From Frankiales bacterium (GTDB lineage Bacteria > Actinomycetota > Actinomycetes > JAFAQI01): a stretch of 55,728 bases of DNA. The notes under the pieces were generated by a model. That model was not told where the DNA came from, ran no database searches, and saw nothing but the letters and a program-made list of their open reading frames with translations. This document shows, one piece after another, positions 35,710 to 43,008 of the stretch. The stretch spans positions 1 to 55,728 of the forward strand of contig JAICXQ010000011.1 of assembly GCA_025980325.1 (NCBI GenBank). The letters run 5' to 3'. How positions within the stretch are numbered: position 1 is the stretch's first letter; every line of letters begins with the position of its first letter. The position numbers were made by a program, and so were the translations under genes.

Positions 35710-37326
35710 GTGCCAGGACCGGCCCTCGCACCTCCATGGTCCCCGATCGGGCACCGTGCAAGCGCAACCGGGCACTTCGGCACCGGAGCCGCGCCGTCGA
35801 GCGCCACGCGATGCGCGCTCGTCGCGGTCGTGGTCGCGGCGCTCGCCGGCGTCGCGCTGCTGCTCGCGCCTCCGGCCGGCACCGACCTTGCCGCGCAGCA
35901 GGCCCGGGCGGGCTTCGCCGCCCACCATCCGGGCGCCGCGGTCGACTTCGGCTGGTTCAGCGGCGTCTTCCCGGCCGCCTACAGCGTGCTCACGCCGTAC
36001 GTCGAAGCGCTGCTCGGCGCGCGTCTCGCCGGGGTACTGGCCGCGATCGCGACCGCGCCGTTGCTGGCCCTGCTGCTCGCCCGCTGGGGCGTACGCCGGC
36101 CGCTCGCCGCGTCGGTCTGGGGCGCTCTGGCGCTGGTCGTCGATGTCGCCAGCGGCCGGACCGCCTTCGCGGTCGGGCTGGTGTTCGCGGTGACCGCGCT
36201 GGTGCTGGTGCCGCGGGTCGGTGGCCGGCGGGTTGTCCAGTGGGTGCCGGCCGCGCTGGCGGCGGTGCTGACGACGCTGACCAGCCCGGTCGCGGCGTTG
36301 TTCCTCGGCATCGTCGCCGTCGTCTGGGCGGTTCGGCGGCGTCTTGTACTGGTGCTTGCGGCCGCGGCCGCCGTACCGCTCGGCGCGATCGGCCTGCTGT
36401 TCCCCGAACACGGATCGATGCCGGACGCGTGGCCGGTCGTGCGGCCGCTATTGCTCGGCTGCCTCGCCGTCGTGGTGCTCTGCCGCGCGCCGTTACTGCG
36501 CATCGGCGCGATCTTGTACGCCGCGATCGTGCTGGTCGTCTACCTCGTGCCGGGACCGGTCGGGTCGAACGTCGAGCGGCTCGGATTGCTGTTCACCGGC
36601 ATGGCGTTGATCGCCGACGCGACGTTGCCGTTGCCGTTGTTGCTGGTCGCGGTCGTCGTCGCCGGTCAGTGGACCGCGAGGGATCCGTGGCAGGATCTCC
36701 GCCAGTCCTCGGCGCTGTCGACCGAACATGCGGCCGCACATCGGCTGGTCCGGATCCTCGACGGCCTGGGACCGCTCACCGGCCGGGTCGAGGTCGTGCC
36801 GTTCCTCGACCATGGCGAGTCCGACGTCGTGGTCGGCACTGCGCTGTTGGCCCGCGGCTGGGAGCGGCAGGTCGACATCGTGCGAGCGGCCCCGCTGTAC
36901 AGCTCGAGACTCACCGCGGCGGCGTACGTCGACTGGCTGCGCGGGCACAGCGTGCAGTACGTCGCGCTCGGGCGACACCGGCACGACTGGTCCGCGGGCT
37001 CCGAGGTTTCCGTGCTCACCGCCGGAGTCGCCGGCTTGCACGTCGTGCACTCCGATCCGGAATGGACCGTGTGGTCGGTCGACGGATCGCCGCCGGTCGT
37101 CGGCGGCGCCGGGCGCAGTGTGCAACTCGGCCGGGCTTCGATCGTGTTCGAGACCGACGGGAACGGCGCGGTTCTCGTCGACGTGCCGTGGTCGCGCTGG
37201 CTGACCGTGAGCGCAGACGCGTGCATCCGTCGCGACGGCTCGCGCGTCGCGGTCGTACCGTCGCGGGCCGGGACGTACGTGCTCTCCTCGTCGTACGACG
37301 CGCCGTTCACCGCTCACCACTGTTAG
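35710..37326 (+). CDS. Large multi-pass membrane protein with C-terminal outer domain
   Basis: 538 residues from GTG 35710 (start uncertain). About nine to eleven hydrophobic helices fill residues 35-330 (ALVAVVVAALAGVALLLAPP, AGVLAAIATAPLLALLLARW, LLLGCLAVVVLCRAPLL). A soluble domain of about 200 residues follows (GRVEVVPFLDHGESDVVVGT, AAYVDWLRGHSVQYVALGRH). The layout recalls GT-C glycosyltransferases and 6-pyruvoyl-tetrahydropterin-synthase-related membrane proteins of actinobacteria. No catalytic DE/DD motif is certain. It diverges from the flavoprotein gene with 49 bases between starts. Confidence 0.7.
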   Translation: MPGPALAPPWSPIGHRASATGHFGTGAAPSSATRCALVAVVVAALAGVALLLAPPAGTDLAAQQARAGFAAHHPGAAVDFGWFSGVFPAAYSVLTPYVEALLGARLAGVLAAIATAPLLALLLARWGVRRPLAASVWGALALVVDVASGRTAFAVGLVFAVTALVLVPRVGGRRVVQWVPAALAAVLTTLTSPVAALFLGIVAVVWAVRRRLVLVLAAAAAVPLGAIGLLFPEHGSMPDAWPVVRPLLLGCLAVVVLCRAPLLRIGAILYAAIVLVVYLVPGPVGSNVERLGLLFTGMALIADATLPLPLLLVAVVVAGQWTARDPWQDLRQSSALSTEHAAAHRLVRILDGLGPLTGRVEVVPFLDHGESDVVVGTALLARGWERQVDIVRAAPLYSSRLTAAAYVDWLRGHSVQYVALGRHRHDWSAGSEVSVLTAGVAGLHVVHSDPEWTVWSVDGSPPVVGGAGRSVQLGRASIVFETDGNGAVLVDVPWSRWLTVSADACIRRDGSRVAVVPSRAGTYVLSSSYDAPFTAHHC

Positions 37327-37371
37327 GAGGTTCACGTGCGGGGAAGGACAGTGACGTCACGAGGAGGACAC

Positions 37372-37923
37372 ATGGCGACGCTGCTCGACGACCGGTTGGT
37401 GACCGACGCATTGCACGGCCTGCAGGAGTGGTCCGGTGGCACGGATCGGATCAGCCGGACGGTGACCGTCGACGATCCCGATGCCCTGCTCGCGGCCGTC
37501 GCTGAGGCGGCCGACTCGCTCGACCATCACCCGGAGACGGCACGCGACGGCAACGCGCTGACGTTCACGCTCTGGACCCATTCCGCGGGCGGCGTGACCG
37601 AGCTCGACATCGCGCTCGCGTCCCGGATCGACGATTTGGTCCTGATCACGCAACACCTGGTGCGCGATGCGACCGGTCACGTGCATTCTGTCGACGATGC
37701 CGCCACCGGGACTTCGGGCGAGACGGTCACCGCGGCACCGGCGTACCCGGCCGAGGACGAGACCGCGCCGGGCGCGAATCCGCCGCTGATGAACGAGCCG
37801 GTGTCGCCCCGGCAGGACGCCGGCGCGATCGTCGTACCGGATGCCGAGCCCGGATCGATCGAGCCGCAGCCGGGCAACGCGCCGGCGCCCGGAATGCACG
37901 AGCGGACCGACTCCGTCGAATAG
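37372..37923 (+). CDS. 4a-hydroxytetrahydrobiopterin dehydratase-like protein with acidic tail
   Basis: 183 residues from ATG 37372, preceded by GAGGAGG. The pterin dehydratase domain fills the first 95 residues: ATLLDDRLVTDALHGLQEWS, DHHPE (His52-His53), LWTHSAGGVTELDIALASRI. The family dehydrates 4a-carbinolamine pterins, often serving unknown hydroxylases in bacteria. A Pro/Glu/Ala-rich tail of about 85 residues with no clear fold is added. An upstream in-frame GTG at 37336 has its own AGGAGG, but the homology starts at the ATG. The gene follows the membrane protein gene. Confidence 0.85.
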   Translation: MATLLDDRLVTDALHGLQEWSGGTDRISRTVTVDDPDALLAAVAEAADSLDHHPETARDGNALTFTLWTHSAGGVTELDIALASRIDDLVLITQHLVRDATGHVHSVDDAATGTSGETVTAAPAYPAEDETAPGANPPLMNEPVSPRQDAGAIVVPDAEPGSIEPQPGNAPAPGMHERTDSVE

Positions 37924-37951
37924 CAACTGACCGATCGGCGACAATGGTCGC

Positions 37952-39028
37952 GTGGGGTTGTCGATCGGGATCGTCGGGCTGCCGAACGTCGGGAAGTCGA
38001 CGCTGTTCAATGCGTTGACCGAGAACGACGTGCTGGCGGCCAACTACCCGTTCGCGACGATCGATCCGAATGTGGGGATCGTCAACGTCCCGGATCCGCG
38101 GCTCGACGTACTGACGACGATGTTCGCGAGCGCGAAGACGGTGCCGGCGACGGTGACGTTCGTCGACATCGCCGGCATCGTGCGCGGCGCCTCCGAGGGG
38201 CAGGGCCTCGGCAACAAGTTCCTGTCGCACATCCGCGAGGCGGACGCGATCTGCCAGGTCGTGCGCGTCTTCGACGATCCGGACGTGACGCACGTCGACG
38301 GCCGCGTCGATCCGAGCGAGGACATCGCGACGATCAACACCGAGTTGGTGCTCGCCGACTTGCAGACGATCGACAACCGGCTCGCGCGGCTGGAACGCGA
38401 GGCGCGGATGAAGCCGGAGCGGCGAGCCGAATTGGCGGCTGTGCAGGCGGCGCGCGCGGTGCTCGACTCGGGCCGGCCGGTGAGCAGCGATGCTTCGCTG
38501 GATCGCGACGCGCTGCGCGAGTCGTTCCTGTTGACCGACAAGCCGCTCATCTACGTGTTCAACCTCGACGACTCCTGCCTCGGCGACGAGGGTCTGCGTT
38601 CAAAGTTGGCCGACCTGGTCGCGCCCGCGCCGGCGGTTTTCGTCAGCGCCAAGCTGGAGTCGGAGTTGCTCGGGCTGTCTGCGTCGGATGCGCTCGAGTT
38701 GCTGGCGGAGTACGGGCAGCACGAGTCCGGGCTCGCGCTGCTCGCGCGGGTCGGCTTCGAAACGCTGGGCTTGCAGACGTACCTGACCGCGGGGCCGAAA
38801 GAGTCGCGGGCGTGGACGATCCGACGCGGCGCGACCGCACCGCAAGCCGCGGGCGTGATCCACACCGACTTCGAACGCGGTTTCATCAAAGCCGAGATCG
38901 TGTCGTACGACGATCTGGTGGCGGCGGGTTCGATGGCCGCGGCGCGGGCGGCCGGCAAGGTCCGGATCGAAGGCAAGGACTACGTGATGGCCGACGGCGA
39001 CGTCGTCGAGTTCCGCTTCAACGTGTAG
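37952..39028 (+). CDS. ychF: Redox-regulated ATPase YchF (Obg family)
   Basis: 358 residues from GTG 37952. G1 GLPNVGKST (9-17), switch FVDIAGIVRGASEGQGLGNK and FNLDD in place of NKxD, which in this family shifts preference from GTP to ATP. The C-terminal TGS domain is visible (TYLTAGPKESRAWTIRRGAT, HTDFERGFIKAEIVSYDDLV). YchF/OLA1 binds ribosomes and acts in stress responses. GACAAT lies 6 bases before the GTG, a near-consensus leaderless box. In mycobacteria ychF (Rv1112) lies close to ispH, as here. Confidence 0.95.
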   Translation: MGLSIGIVGLPNVGKSTLFNALTENDVLAANYPFATIDPNVGIVNVPDPRLDVLTTMFASAKTVPATVTFVDIAGIVRGASEGQGLGNKFLSHIREADAICQVVRVFDDPDVTHVDGRVDPSEDIATINTELVLADLQTIDNRLARLEREARMKPERRAELAAVQAARAVLDSGRPVSSDASLDRDALRESFLLTDKPLIYVFNLDDSCLGDEGLRSKLADLVAPAPAVFVSAKLESELLGLSASDALELLAEYGQHESGLALLARVGFETLGLQTYLTAGPKESRAWTIRRGATAPQAAGVIHTDFERGFIKAEIVSYDDLVAAGSMAAARAAGKVRIEGKDYVMADGDVVEFRFNV

Positions 39029-39031
39029 TCC

Positions 39032-39385
39032 ATGGAGGTGCTCGGGGATCGCCGCCGGCCTCAGCCGGCACCGCCAAGTTACGTCTTCGAGGCGCTGACC
39101 CAGCCGAACCGGGATCCGGCGCGACACTGGCTCAAGCTGCACGACGACGAGGTCGAGCCAAAGGTCATCGACGCGCATGAACACGATCTCGTCGTGTGGT
39201 CGTCGATCTGGCGACAGCACCCGCACGCCCGCGTTCGCTTCGAGCTCGAACCGAGCGGACACGGCACGCAGCTTCGCTGGATCTTGCTGGACGACGTCGA
39301 CCCCGGGCCTGCATCGGTCGGCCATATGCGCAAGCGCATCCAACAGCTCATCAATGCCGAGTTGCGGTTCAGCTTCGGGCAGTAA
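39032..39385 (+). CDS. SRPBCC-fold (polyketide cyclase/START-like) small protein
   Basis: 117 residues, starting 3 bases after the ychF stop. SYVFEALTQPNRDPARHWLK, DEVEPKVIDAHEHDLVVWSS, HARVRFELEPSGHGTQLRWI and the C-terminal helix GHMRKRIQQLINAELRFSF fit the SRPBCC helix-grip fold that binds hydrophobic ligands. No catalytic residues can be named. The ligand and role are unknown. An inverted repeat at 39397-39451 follows and may end the transcript. Confidence 0.75.
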   Translation: MEVLGDRRRPQPAPPSYVFEALTQPNRDPARHWLKLHDDEVEPKVIDAHEHDLVVWSSIWRQHPHARVRFELEPSGHGTQLRWILLDDVDPGPASVGHMRKRIQQLINAELRFSFGQ

Positions 39386-39605
39386 GCCCGCGCGTTGACT
39401 GTGACGATCGGGGCGTAATCGGGCGCGGATAACGCCTCGAACATCACAGTCGACAGGACTCCCGGCCCTCAACCTGCCGGACAACTCCGGATACGTCGGC
39501 ATCATCCGGACGAGCTATGAACGGGTACGGCGTGGCGGCTAATGCTGACTAGTTATTCGGCCGATCATGGGGGTAATCCCAACAGGGATGAACCGAGGTG
39601 GCGCC
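39386..39605. other. Intergenic region at the edge of the restriction island
   Basis: 220 bases. GACTGTGA (39397-39404) and TCACAGTC (39444-39451) form an inverted repeat around an inner GGCGT/ACGCC stem, probably a terminator for the ychF transcript. From about 39410 to 39542 a frame without start codon is open and ends in TAA; it looks like chance or a remnant. GAGGTG before 39606 is the ribosome-binding site of the next gene. Confidence 0.5.
39397..39451. terminator. Inverted repeat after the SRPBCC gene
   Basis: 8-base perfect arms GACTGTGA/TCACAGTC with an inner GGCG/CGCC stem. It lies 12 bases after the stop at 39385. Confidence 0.5.
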
Positions 39606-39923
39606 ATGACGTTCACTTGCCCCAGCTGCGGCGACGACGTGCGCACGCGCGTGCTCGCCGACGCTGTCACGCTCGTCGTCGTCGGCCACTGTGAGCAACA
39701 CGGCGTCCAGGAAGTGAGCCGCGTCTACGTCGGCGAGCTTGCCGGCGTCGAGCCGTACGAGATGAACGACGAGGACGTCGCGACCTACCCCGAGAGCGTC
39801 ACGCCGGCCACGCCGATCCACGCAAGCTCGGCCTACCGTCCGGGCGAATGCTGCGGTCGCCGCCTCGGCGAATGGTCGTGGTGCCAGCTGCCGGCGAACC
39901 ATCAGGAGCCACACGCCGCCTGA
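39606..39923 (+). CDS. Small Cys-rich protein with zinc-ribbon start
   Basis: 105 residues from ATG 39606, with GAGGTG upstream. The N terminus TFTCPSCGDDVRTRVLADAV has a CxxC zinc-ribbon half. A His-Cys-Glu-Gln-His cluster (VVVGHCEQHGVQEV) and a C-terminal cysteine patch (YRPGECCGRRLGEWSWCQLP) may complete one or two metal sites. The sequence is not one I recognise. It converges on the methyltransferase genes with a 28-base gap and may belong to the flanking genome or to the island. Confidence 0.55.
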   Translation: MTFTCPSCGDDVRTRVLADAVTLVVVGHCEQHGVQEVSRVYVGELAGVEPYEMNDEDVATYPESVTPATPIHASSAYRPGECCGRRLGEWSWCQLPANHQEPHAA

Positions 39924-39951
39924 CCCGCGGCCATAGCTCGACCGTCGACCG

Positions 39952-41025
39952 TCAGCTCAGCGCGATCTGACCGAGGAACAAGTACTCCTCGACCCGGTTG
40001 TTGCGGTTGCCCACGTGATGACCGTGGGTGCCGAAGCTGTAGACGTGGTCGATGCTGACGACGTCGACCTGAGCCCAGCGCGCCTGCAACATCGCGAGCA
40101 TCTCGTCGCGACTCGGCAGGCAGTTGCTGCTGTACGACACGAGCACGTCGTGCCCGCCCTCGCGCAGCCGCTCGAACAACATCTCGAACGACGCGTACGC
40201 CGCCGCCCGCGACTGGAACTCGCGGTGCGGGTTGGCGAACTTCTTGGTCTTGGTGTGCGGCTGCAGGTCGAGGTCGCGCCAGTACGACACGAGACCTTCG
40301 AGGAAGTGGTAGCGCCGGGTGTAGTCGTTGTCCGAGCGAGTGCTGAAGTACGGCGGATCGACGTACACCAAAGACGGTTCGTCGATGGCGAGCGCGGTCG
40401 CGGATCCGAGCCGCGCTTCGTTTCGCAAGCCGTTGTCGAACACCGCCGCGTTCCACGACTCGACGGATGCGCGGAAGTGGTCGGCGAGCGACGTACGCAG
40501 GTCCGCGCGGCCGTCGTCGTAGCGCATTCCGACGTACGTAAAGACGCCGCGCGGCCGGCGTTTCAAGCACGCGCGCGTCATCGCGGCGTACGCGATCGAC
40601 TGCTGGTACGGATCGACAAGGCGAGCGACGTTCGCGCTGAACGCGTCGAGCAGTGCGTTCTCCTCGTCGGTGAAATAAAGGCCGGCGAACGTGTCGCCGA
40701 TGAACGTTCCGCCGGCTGGATTCGGCGCGAGCAGCATCGCGCAATCCTCGGCAGACATCGTGACCGTGCTGTTCTCGACGGCCGCACGAGCCCAGTGGTA
40801 CGCGAACGCGAGCACGTCGTTGGTGACGACGCGATAGCCGAGACGCTTCATGTGGTGCGCAACACATCCGGATCCGGAGAACGCGTCGACGAACGTACGG
40901 CGACGCGAGCGCGCCGCGACGTCCGCGATATGGCCGAGCAGTCGTTGCTTCGACCCCATGAACCGCGTGTCCGGATATACAGGTGTGAGCGCAAGGGAGC
41001 TGTCAGTGGCGGCAGTATCACTCAT
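39952..41025 (-). CDS. D12-class adenine-N6 DNA methyltransferase, longer paralog
   Basis: 357 residues. FMGSKQRLLGHI (about 22-33) and motif I VDAFSGSGCVAHHMK with FSGSG at 49-53 bind S-adenosylmethionine. Motif IV is YVDPPYFSTRSDNDY with DPPY at 223-226, the adenine-N6 type. It overlaps the second methyltransferase gene by 8 bases and is last in the three-gene operon. It differs strongly from its neighbour, so the pair likely modify different strands of an asymmetric site, as in type IIS systems. The target sequence is unknown. Confidence 0.88.
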   Translation of the reverse strand: MSDTAATDSSLALTPVYPDTRFMGSKQRLLGHIADVAARSRRRTFVDAFSGSGCVAHHMKRLGYRVVTNDVLAFAYHWARAAVENSTVTMSAEDCAMLLAPNPAGGTFIGDTFAGLYFTDEENALLDAFSANVARLVDPYQQSIAYAAMTRACLKRRPRGVFTYVGMRYDDGRADLRTSLADHFRASVESWNAAVFDNGLRNEARLGSATALAIDEPSLVYVDPPYFSTRSDNDYTRRYHFLEGLVSYWRDLDLQPHTKTKKFANPHREFQSRAAAYASFEMLFERLREGGHDVLVSYSSNCLPSRDEMLAMLQARWAQVDVVSIDHVYSFGTHGHHVGNRNNRVEEYLFLGQIALS

Positions 41026-41815
41026 TGGTCACGATCACTTCCCGCACAGGCCCGCGGCCAGCGCCGTTCGAGTTGATTACGCGTCGTGTCGTCACCACGT
41101 GAATCGTCCAGTCGGCGTACAGCTCAAGGACCCACGGCGTGTGCGAGTTGGATAGTCGCACATGGCACCCACGCGCATCGAGATCTTTGAACAACCGAGC
41201 CAATTCTTCATGATCGTCCTCGCGGAATTGATCGCGGTGGTAGCGGCGGAAGTCGGCGAAGCCCCCCATCGGCACGTACGGCGGATCAAAGTAAACGAGG
41301 TCGCCAGCGCCCGCGGACGCACAGGCATCAACGTACACGCCAGCGCTGAGAGTGACGGTTTTTAACGCTGCTGACGCGGCTCGCAACAACTCGTCAGGAA
41401 CGAGCGTCGGATTGCGGTATCCCGCGTACGGAGTGTTGAACTCGCCTCGTCGGTTGACTCGGTATAACCCGTTGAAGCACGTGCGGTTGAGGAACACGAA
41501 CCGTGCCGCGCGGGCTACGTCGTCAAGATCAGCGGCGTGCTGTGCGCGAACATGCAGAAAGTGCTGCTCTGTGTTGCGGTGAGATGTAAGTGCCGAGAGC
41601 ACATCGTCGAGTCGATCCCGCACCATTGCGTAGCAGTTGATCAGTTCTTCGTTGACGTCGCTTAGGTAGGCCCGCTGAGGCTCTAATGCAAAAAATACGG
41701 CGCCGCCACCGACGAATGGCTCGTAGTAATCGCCGTACTCGCGCGGCAACAGAGGAGTCAGAGCGGGAAGCAATGCTCGCTTACCACCCGCCCACTTCAA
41801 AAACGGCGTCGTCAT
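41018..41815 (-). CDS. Dam/DpnM-like D12-class adenine-N6 DNA methyltransferase
   Basis: 265 residues, typical length of Dam-like enzymes. FLKWAGGKRALLPAL (KWAGGK at 7-12), motif I EPFVGGGAVFFAL (34-38), the substrate region NRTCFNGLYRVN (110-121) and motif IV YFDPPYVPMGG (DPPY 177-180). It methylates adenine N6; GATC is possible because DpnM shares these motifs, but specificity cannot be read from sequence. Its ATG overlaps the endonuclease stop by 4 bases. GC content is lower than in the surrounding genes. Confidence 0.9.
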   Translation of the reverse strand: MTTPFLKWAGGKRALLPALTPLLPREYGDYYEPFVGGGAVFFALEPQRAYLSDVNEELINCYAMVRDRLDDVLSALTSHRNTEQHFLHVRAQHAADLDDVARAARFVFLNRTCFNGLYRVNRRGEFNTPYAGYRNPTLVPDELLRAASAALKTVTLSAGVYVDACASAGAGDLVYFDPPYVPMGGFADFRRYHRDQFREDDHEELARLFKDLDARGCHVRLSNSHTPWVLELYADWTIHVVTTRRVINSNGAGRGPVREVIVTNE

Positions 41816-42888
41816 GCGGGCAGCCAAGGCATCACGGCCACCGAGGCGGGCGGCCCGGTGAACCCACCCGCGCTGTTGGCCCACACAGGCAGAATGCCGC
41901 GCGCATCAACGAGATAGTTCACCATCCACGCGACCCGCCCTACCAGAGGCCGCTCTAACACGATAACGAGGGTCGCGGACGGCAAGTCTTGCTGGTAGGA
42001 GTACTCGTAGAGCTGCGACACAGCCTTGCGCACCTGCGCCACTGAGTTGGTAAGTGTATTGGTCTTCATCTCGAACAAGAACTGACTCGACGACGAGGCA
42101 GCGAAGAGATCTACGAAAACGTTGCGGGCACACTCGTAGCCAGCCTGCCTGAGAATCTCGGCCATGCGGAAGACCAATTCCTCGTGACCGCGCCTCGCTC
42201 GTTCACGCTTGACCTCATCAACCAGGTAGGTGATAACCGCCGGTGCGAGAGGCTTCGGAACTGGAAGAGAGCCAATGAGCGGGACTAGCGCGGGCGCGAT
42301 GCGCGTCAGAGGCGCCATCGCGTCCAATTCCTGGGGCGCTGAAGCGGTCGGAGGGATGAGAGCTGCTATGACGTGCGTCCCTCCTGACGCTTTGGTTAAC
42401 CCGAGTTCTTCGAACCATCGATTGGCCGTCGAGACGCGTCGGCGCGCCGTGTCCCGAGAGAGCGTTGTATGCGCTACCACCCAAGACGTCATTTCGCTAT
42501 TGGCTCGACCGGGTGGACCTGCATCCTTGACATAGTTCACGAGACCTCGCAGAGCGGCGTTGGATAGCACTCCGTCTATCAGCAAGCGCCGACGTTCTGC
42601 GTCCGTAGATGCCGACAAATACGCGAACCCACGCGCTGCTATTGTCGAGCGCCCTGCCACGACATGCTCGAGAAGTCCGATGGTCTCCGCGGCGCGCCTG
42701 TAGTAACGCGCATCCCGACCCGTCGCGGTAGCGGAGCGACCTGGCCGGCGACTCTCGCTCTGTCCGATGCGGCCGAGATACTGGCCGATCGCGAGCTCGG
42801 TGTCGAATCCATCGTGTACGGCTTCGGGCAGACGTGCGACGTCGAGAATTGCGTCGGCCTGGGGCATCAACGAGCTGTCCAGGCGCAC
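41812..42888 (-). CDS. Candidate restriction endonuclease with PD-(D/E)XK core
   Basis: 358 residues from GTG 42888 (TTG/ATG at 42870/42867 are alternatives). The N-terminal half (about 50-180) has helical and winged-helix features (ATGRDARYYRRAAETIGLLE, TARRRVSTANRWFEELGLT) that could read DNA. The C-terminal half carries a nuclease-like core: GHEELVFRMAEILRQAGYE, then Asp260 and, after a turn, FLFEMK with Glu273 and Lys275. Position before and overlapping two adenine methyltransferases supports a restriction role. GC is near 55% in places, unlike the flanks. GAGAAT lies 6 bases before the GTG. No close family is recognised. Confidence 0.75.
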   Translation of the reverse strand: MRLDSSLMPQADAILDVARLPEAVHDGFDTELAIGQYLGRIGQSESRRPGRSATATGRDARYYRRAAETIGLLEHVVAGRSTIAARGFAYLSASTDAERRRLLIDGVLSNAALRGLVNYVKDAGPPGRANSEMTSWVVAHTTLSRDTARRRVSTANRWFEELGLTKASGGTHVIAALIPPTASAPQELDAMAPLTRIAPALVPLIGSLPVPKPLAPAVITYLVDEVKRERARRGHEELVFRMAEILRQAGYECARNVFVDLFAASSSSQFLFEMKTNTLTNSVAQVRKAVSQLYEYSYQQDLPSATLVIVLERPLVGRVAWMVNYLVDARGILPVWANSAGGFTGPPASVAVMPWLPA

Positions 42889-43008
42889 CTCAAAATTCTC
42901 ACCTGGTCTCAGATGAGAGTGGGCTTCGGCACGCCGGGACGGATCCGACTAAAGGCCGCGGCGCGCCGTACCCGGAAACTGTCGGTGCCGTGGGCGACGA
43001 TTCCTGAC

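Noticed and set aside
39410-39542. Short frame ending GYVGIIRTSYERVRRGG before TAA in the gap next to the restriction island
   Set aside because: Has no start codon in frame and no upstream partner; could be a gene remnant, but the evidence is too thin to call a pseudogene.
39549-39914. Reverse-strand frame of 121 codons opposite the Cys-rich gene
   Set aside because: The forward frame has a ribosome-binding site, CxxC motifs and better amino-acid use.
39386-43008. Integrase, transposase or attachment repeats around the restriction genes
   Set aside because: No such gene or flanking direct repeat could be found by reading both edges.
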